Origin: an uncultured Eubacteriales bacterium
GTDB lineage: Bacteria > Bacillota > Clostridia > Oscillospirales > Oscillospiraceae
Assembly (NCBI GenBank): GCA_900544765.1
Contig: UQWI01000002.1
Location: 186,001-250,000, forward strand
Reading direction: 5' to 3'
Length of the DNA stretch: 64,000 nt
The notes below the pieces were generated by a model. The model had not been told where the DNA came from and ran no database searches. It saw nothing but the letters and a program-made list of their open reading frames with translations. Of this stretch, positions 60,194 to 64,000 are shown one piece after another. Both the position numbers and the translations under genes were made by a program. Every line of letters begins with the position of its first letter. Position 1 is the first letter of the stretch.

Positions 60194-61938
60194 TGTCAAA
60201 TCTGGTTGAAGAGGCAAAAAGGCAGATTAACGCGCTGCTCGCGGCGGCGCAGGCCAAGGCGTGCGCCAAGGGCGAGCTGCCCGAGGCGGACGCGCTCAGC
60301 GGCGTGGTGGAGATACCCAAGGACGCGGCCAACGGCGACTTCGCCGCCAATCACGCGATGACGGGTGCCAGGGCGCTGCGCATGGCCCCGCGCAAGATAG
60401 CCGACGCCCTTGTCGCAAACCTGGAGCTCGAGGGCAGCTGGTTCACCGGCGCCGAGGCCGCAGGCCCGGGCTTTATAAACTTCCGCCTCGGCCCGGCCTG
60501 GTACGGCGACGTGCTCGCCGCCGTGCAGCGCGAGGGCGCGGATTACGGCCGCAGCGACGCGCTCAAAGGACAGAAGATAATGGTGGAGTTCGTCTCCGCC
60601 AACCCCACGGGGCCTATGCACATGGGCAACGCCCGCGGCGGCGTGCTAGGCGACACGCTCGCCGAGGTGCTTTCCCGCGCGGGCGCAGACGTCTGGCGTG
60701 AGTTCTACGTCAACGACGCCGGCAACCAGATAGAGAAGTTCGCCACCAGCATCGACGCGCGCTACCGCCAGCTCATTCTGGGCGAGGACGCGGTTGAGTT
60801 CCCCGAGGACGGCTATCACGGCGACGACATAAAAGCCCTCGCCGCGGCCTTCCGCGAGAAGTTCGGCGACGGCTGGCTGGACAAGAGCGAGGCCGAGCGG
60901 CACGAGGCCATGGCTCAGTTCGGGCTCAGCGTCAACCTGCCCAAGATGAAGGCCGACCTCGAGCGCTACGGCATCACCTATGACGAGTGGTTCCGCGAGA
61001 GCAGCCTGCACGAGAGCGGCTATGTCAAGGCCACGGTGGACAAGCTCACCGAGCTCGGCTGCACCTATGAGAAGGACGGCGCCCTCTGGCTGGCCACCTC
61101 GCGCATCCTCGGCGACGAGCTGCGCGCCGCCGGAAAGAGCGAGAAGGACATAGAAAAGCTCGACCTCAAGGACGACGTTCTCCGCCGAGCCAACGGCATC
61201 TATACTTACTTCGCCGCCGACATCGCCTACCACCGCAACAAGCTGGAGGTACGGCATTTTGACCGCGCCATAAACATCTGGGGCGCCGACCACCATGGTC
61301 ACGTCGCCCGCCTCAAAGGCGCGCTCGACGCCCTGGACCTCGACGGCCAGCACCGCCTCGAGATAGTGCTCATGCAGCTCGTGAAGCTCCTGCGCGACGG
61401 CGAGGTCGTGCGCATGAGCAAGCGCACCGGCAAGGCCATCAGCCTTACCGATTTGCTCGACGAGGTGCCGCGCGACGCCGCGCGCTGGTTCTTCAACGCC
61501 AAGGCCGACACGCAGATGGACTTCGACCTCGGCCTCGCCGTGCGCGAGGACAGCGAGAACCCGGTCTATTACGTCCAGTACGCCCACGCGCGCATCTGCT
61601 CCGTCATACGCAACCTCGCCGACGACGGCCACGCCGTGCCCGGCTCCGAGAGCATAGACCCGGCCGTGTTTGCCACGGCCCAGGAGCGCGAGCTCATAAA
61701 GCAGCTCTCCGAGCTGCCGGACGAGCTGCTGCGCGCCGCCAACAGCCTCGACCCGAGCCGCATAAACCGCTACGCCACGGAGCTGGCCGCGCGCTTCCAC
61801 CGCTTCTACAACTCCTGCCGCATCAAGGGCGAGGAGGAGAAGGTGCTGAACGCCCGCCTGCTGCTGGCCGACGATGTGCGCGGCGCGCTTGCCGTGTGCC
61901 TGGACATACTCGGCGTGACCGCCCCAGAGCGTATGTAA
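60190..61938 (+). CDS. argS: Arginyl-tRNA synthetase
   Basis: 582 residues. N-terminal Add-1 domain (about 1-110), class I HIGH equivalent HMGN (144-147) in NPTGPMHMGNARGG, MSKRTGK (about 409-415) as KMSKS loop, and the DALR anticodon-binding domain at the C-terminus. Charges tRNA-Arg. Start ATGATG with GGGGAG upstream; the overlap with the DUF1934 gene indicates coupling. Confidence 0.95.
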   Translation: MMSNLVEEAKRQINALLAAAQAKACAKGELPEADALSGVVEIPKDAANGDFAANHAMTGARALRMAPRKIADALVANLELEGSWFTGAEAAGPGFINFRLGPAWYGDVLAAVQREGADYGRSDALKGQKIMVEFVSANPTGPMHMGNARGGVLGDTLAEVLSRAGADVWREFYVNDAGNQIEKFATSIDARYRQLILGEDAVEFPEDGYHGDDIKALAAAFREKFGDGWLDKSEAERHEAMAQFGLSVNLPKMKADLERYGITYDEWFRESSLHESGYVKATVDKLTELGCTYEKDGALWLATSRILGDELRAAGKSEKDIEKLDLKDDVLRRANGIYTYFAADIAYHRNKLEVRHFDRAINIWGADHHGHVARLKGALDALDLDGQHRLEIVLMQLVKLLRDGEVVRMSKRTGKAISLTDLLDEVPRDAARWFFNAKADTQMDFDLGLAVREDSENPVYYVQYAHARICSVIRNLADDGHAVPGSESIDPAVFATAQERELIKQLSELPDELLRAANSLDPSRINRYATELAARFHRFYNSCRIKGEEEKVLNARLLLADDVRGALAVCLDILGVTAPERM

Positions 61939-61948
61939 AAACTCGCAT

Positions 61949-61982
61949 AAAAGAGCGGAGGATTCCTTCGCTCTTTTTTGCA
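61949..61982 (+). terminator. Terminator of argS
   Basis: AAAAGAGCG/CGCTCTTTT stem (61949-61957, 61969-61977) followed by TT, 10 bp after the stop. Confidence 0.85.
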
Positions 61983-62096
61983 TTTTGACGGCATTGTGCG
62001 GGGACTGTTGGCGTGAGAGAGCATGATTGTCGAAGTTTTGTCTATTGTGTCAAAAAATTGTTAATAATAATTTCACAAATTATAAGCGTTTACCAC

Positions 62097-62125
62097 TTTA
62101 CAAATCCTGAGGCAGGTGGTATTAT
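62097..62125 (+). promoter_or_regulatory. Orphan sigma-A promoter in the argS-uvrA gap
   Basis: TTTACA (62097-62102), 17 bp, TATTAT (62120-62125). A second possible promoter TTGTTA-17-TATAAG lies just upstream (about 62059-62087). Confidence 0.55.
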
Positions 62126-62131
62126 ACATGA

Positions 62132-62236
62132 GGATTGTGAAATGTGTAACGCATGACACGACCAGTCTCCTCTCATTTTTTTGATCTTATTTCTCTCTCT
62201 CCACAAAAAACGTCCGGCGAGCCGGGCGTTTTTTGG
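62132..62236 (+). ncRNA. Candidate small RNA, about 105 nt
   Basis: Bounded by the promoter at 62097-62125 and a strong terminator at 62205-62234, with no start codon plus ribosome site in between. Possible inner pairs are GAGGA (62130-62134) with TCCTC (about 62168-62172) and GTGT/ACAC (about 62144-62158). The middle (62172-62204) is a long pyrimidine-rich single-stranded stretch. No known RNA family recognised. Confidence 0.4.
62205..62234 (+). terminator. Terminator without an upstream gene
   Basis: Stem AAAAAACGTCCGG with CCGGGCGTTTTTT (62205-62217, 62222-62234; one wobble pair), U-rich 3' side. 260 nt after argS, whose own terminator precedes it, so it should end another transcript. Confidence 0.75.
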
Positions 62237-62396
62237 TTTTTGCGCCGCGGCCATGCGCCGGGGCGTTTTTGCTGTCCCGGGCCGCGTGAGGCGCGAGCCG
62301 CCGCACCATGCGGCGGAAGGTTCAAATGCCGTGCGCGCCCTGGGAATGCTGTCGTGAAGCTCTCTCGGGAAAGGGAGCTTCATACACAAGATATGG

Positions 62397-62425
62397 TTGC
62401 AATAACCCTGCCTTCGGGGTATAAT
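62397..62425 (+). promoter_or_regulatory. Sigma-A promoter of uvrA
   Basis: TTGCAA (62397-62402), 17 bp, TATAAT (62420-62425). No complete LexA box is visible around it. Confidence 0.75.
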
Positions 62426-62468
62426 TAGCTGTTCGAGTCTAATTGGCATAAGAGGTATATTTGCACGA

Positions 62469-64000
62469 ATGAGAGAAAGCATTTTCATAAAGGGCGCGAG
62501 GGAGAACAACCTCAAGAACATAGACCTTGAGATACCGCGCGACAAGCTCGTGGTGTTCACGGGCCTGTCCGGCAGCGGCAAGAGCTCGCTGGCCTTTGAC
62601 ACCATATATGCCGAAGGGCAGAGGCGCTATGTCGAGAGCCTTTCGAGCTACGCGAGGATGTTCCTCGGCCAGATGGACAAGCCCGACGTGGACTACATCG
62701 AGGGCCTCTCCCCGGCCATAAGCATAGACCAAAAGACCACCAGCCGCAACCCGCGTTCCACCGTGGGCACGGTCACGGAGATATACGACTACCTGCGCCT
62801 GCTCTGGGCGCGCATAGGCATACCGCACTGCCCCAAGTGCGGCAAGGAGATACGCCAGCAGACCATAGACCAGATTGTCGACCAGGTGCTTGCCTGGCCG
62901 GAGGGGACGCGCATACAGATACTCGCGCCCGTTGTGCGCTCGCGCAAGGGCGAGCACGCAAAGGTGTTCGAGGACGCGCGCAAGGGCGGCTATGTCCGCG
63001 TGCGGGTGGACGGCTCCGTCTATGACCTCAGCGAGGACATCCCGCTTGACAAGAACAAGAAGCACAATATCGAGGTGGTCGTGGACCGCATCGTCGTGAG
63101 GGCGGACAGCGCAAGGCGCCTTACGGACAGCGCCGAGACGGCGGCCTCGCTCTCCGGCGGCCTGGTGCTGGTCAACGATGTCTCCACGGGCGAGGAGCAG
63201 CTCTTCTCGCAGAATTACGCCTGCGAGGACTGCGGCATATCCATCGAGGAGCTTGCGCCGCGCATGTTCTCCTTCAACAGCCCCTACGGCGCCTGTCCGA
63301 CCTGCTCCGGCTTGGGTACCCAGGTGCGCGTGGACCCCGAGCTCATCATACGGAACAAGAACCTCTCCATAATGGAGGGCGGCATACAGGCCCCCGGCTG
63401 GGGCAGCGTGAAGGGCGATACAATTGCCAAGATGTACTATGACGCCCTGGCAAAGAAGTATCACTTCAAGCTCACGACGCCCATCAAGGACCTGCCCAAA
63501 GACGTCCTGGACGTGATAATGTACGGCACGGGCGGGGAGCCGCTGGAGCTGCAGTACGACACCGCGCGCGGCAAGGGCGTGCTCAAGCAGCCCTTTGAGG
63601 GCCTGGTGAACAACATCGAGCGACGCTACCGCGACACGCAGAGCCAGAGCATGCGGGAGGAGTACGAGGAGTACATGGGCCAGTACCCCTGCCCGGACTG
63701 CGGCGGCAAGCGCCTGAAAAAGGAGGCCCTGGCCGTCACCGTCGGCGGACTCTCCATCATGGACTTCTGCGACATGCCCATCACGCGCTCGCTGGAGTTC
63801 ATCGAGGCCCTGCCGGACAAGCTCAGCGCCCGCGAGCGCATGATAGCCGACATGATAATCAAGGAGATACGCTCGAGGCTGCACTTCCTCGCCAGCGTGG
63901 GCCTGCAATACCTGACGCTTTCCCGCGCGGCGGCAACGCTCTCCGGCGGCGAGAGCCAGCGTATACGGCTGGCGACGCAGATTGGCTCTTCGCTCATGGG
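62469..64000 (+). CDS. uvrA: UvrABC excinuclease subunit A (N-terminal half; runs off the window)
   Basis: The first 510 residues. Walker [10 protein letters not shown] (32-40), then the UvrA signature regions [13 protein letters not shown] (about 58-70) and the first zinc-finger pair around CPKC (about 119) and CEDC with CPTCSGLG (about 254-281), and the ABC signature [12 protein letters not shown] (about 491-502) at the very end. It scans DNA for bulky damage with UvrB. The ATG at 62469 has AGAGGT about 11 nt upstream. Confidence 0.95.
   Translation, partial: MRESIFIKGARENNLKNIDLEIPRDKLVVFTGLSGSGKSSLAFDTIYAEGQRRYVESLSSYARMFLGQMDKPDVDYIEGLSPAISIDQKTTSRNPRSTVGTVTEIYDYLRLLWARIGIPHCPKCGKEIRQQTIDQIVDQVLAWPEGTRIQILAPVVRSRKGEHAKVFEDARKGGYVRVRVDGSVYDLSEDIPLDKNKKHNIEVVVDRIVVRADSARRLTDSAETAASLSGGLVLVNDVSTGEEQLFSQNYACEDCGISIEELAPRMFSFNSPYGACPTCSGLGTQVRVDPELIIRNKNLSIMEGGIQAPGWGSVKGDTIAKMYYDALAKKYHFKLTTPIKDLPKDVLDVIMYGTGGEPLELQYDTARGKGVLKQPFEGLVNNIERRYRDTQSQSMREEYEEYMGQYPCPDCGGKRLKKEALAVTVGGLSIMDFCDMPITRSLEFIEALPDKLSARERMIADMIIKEIRSRLHFLASVGLQYLTLSRAAATLSGGESQRIRLATQIGSSLM

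Larger units (their letters stand above)
61939..62468. other. 530-bp intergenic region between argS and uvrA
   Basis: No protein gene with a ribosome site is visible. It contains the argS terminator, an A/T-rich stretch with a promoter (62097-62125), a terminator (62205-62234), a second weaker hairpin with TTTTT (about 62248-62275), a GAAGCTC/GAGCTTC-type dyad (about 62356-62382) and the uvrA promoter. Confidence 0.6.

Noticed and set aside
62430..62450. tRNA T-arm (TGTTCGAGTC) or LexA half-site before uvrA
   Set aside because: The flanks cannot form the T stem and no cloverleaf fits; only one GTTCG half is present, so no SOS box.

Overview
The window reads as chromosomal DNA of a GC-rich, strictly anaerobic, probably spore-forming Bacillota of class Clostridia; an Oscillospirales-type gut anaerobe is my best guess, by inference only. 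Supporting signs are strong AGGAGG-type ribosome binding sites, frequent TTG/GTG starts, A/T-poor genes with sigma-A promoters (many with exact 17-bp spacers), spmA-spmB, an AbrB/SpoVT regulator, Firmicutes gene orders (gdpP-rplI-dnaB, holB-ricT, DUF1934-argS), two multisubunit 2-oxoacid:ferredoxin oxidoreductases, a thioredoxin reductase that appears to lack its NADPH site, and an iron-sulfur aldo/keto-reductase-like protein. I found no tRNA, rRNA, CRISPR array, prophage or insertion sequence. The window opens inside an EF-G-like GTPase gene and closes inside uvrA.

Layout. 1-8.3 kb: EF-G-like GTPase, a small membrane protein, a large protein that looks like a catalytically dead P1B-type ATPase translationally linked to rlmB, then rightward pyrimidine-nucleoside phosphorylase, an MBL-fold hydrolase and an unknown gene. 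8.4-16.6 kb: a leftward run of eight genes (GntR regulator, two PanE-like reductases, a P-loop ATPase, vorD-B-A-C) divergent from a YkvI-type transporter with a small membrane partner. 16.7-19.8 kb: ECF sigma factor and an anti-sigma-like membrane protein with a duplicated ectodomain. 20.2-29.2 kb: gapA, a degenerate sensor-kinase-like protein, rqcP, a flavodoxin-like gene behind a palindromic promoter, trxA with its reductase, glnS, an SLH-domain protein and ychF. 29.4-30.6 kb: two recently duplicated XRE regulator/membrane genes.

30.7-39.0 kb is a leftward housekeeping block (gdpP, rplI, dnaB, tilS, hpt, ftsH) interrupted upstream of ftsH by a 4-copy 54-bp tandem repeat. 39.1-44.9 kb runs rightward: sugar nucleotidyltransferase with an unusual tail, a TetR regulator, ahcY, mgtE behind a structured leader, and an AEC transporter. 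44.9-51.3 kb: ricT, holB, an AKR-like Fe-S protein, and porC-D-A-B. 51.4-57.9 kb: GNAT-IclR operon with a candidate operator, serC-serA, mtaB head-to-head with a cysteine desulfurase, and an AbrB-type regulator. 58-64 kb: spmA-spmB, a SLOG-fold protein, DUF1934-argS, a 530-bp gap with a candidate small RNA, and uvrA.

Functionally the region joins ferredoxin-based 2-oxoacid metabolism, thiol redox control, c-di-AMP turnover, serine and one-carbon/methyl recycling (serA, serC, ahcY), translation and replication. The least explained items are the pseudo-P-type ATPase, the GntR-PanE-VOR locus, the mgtE leader, the ftsH-leader repeats and the candidate small RNA.
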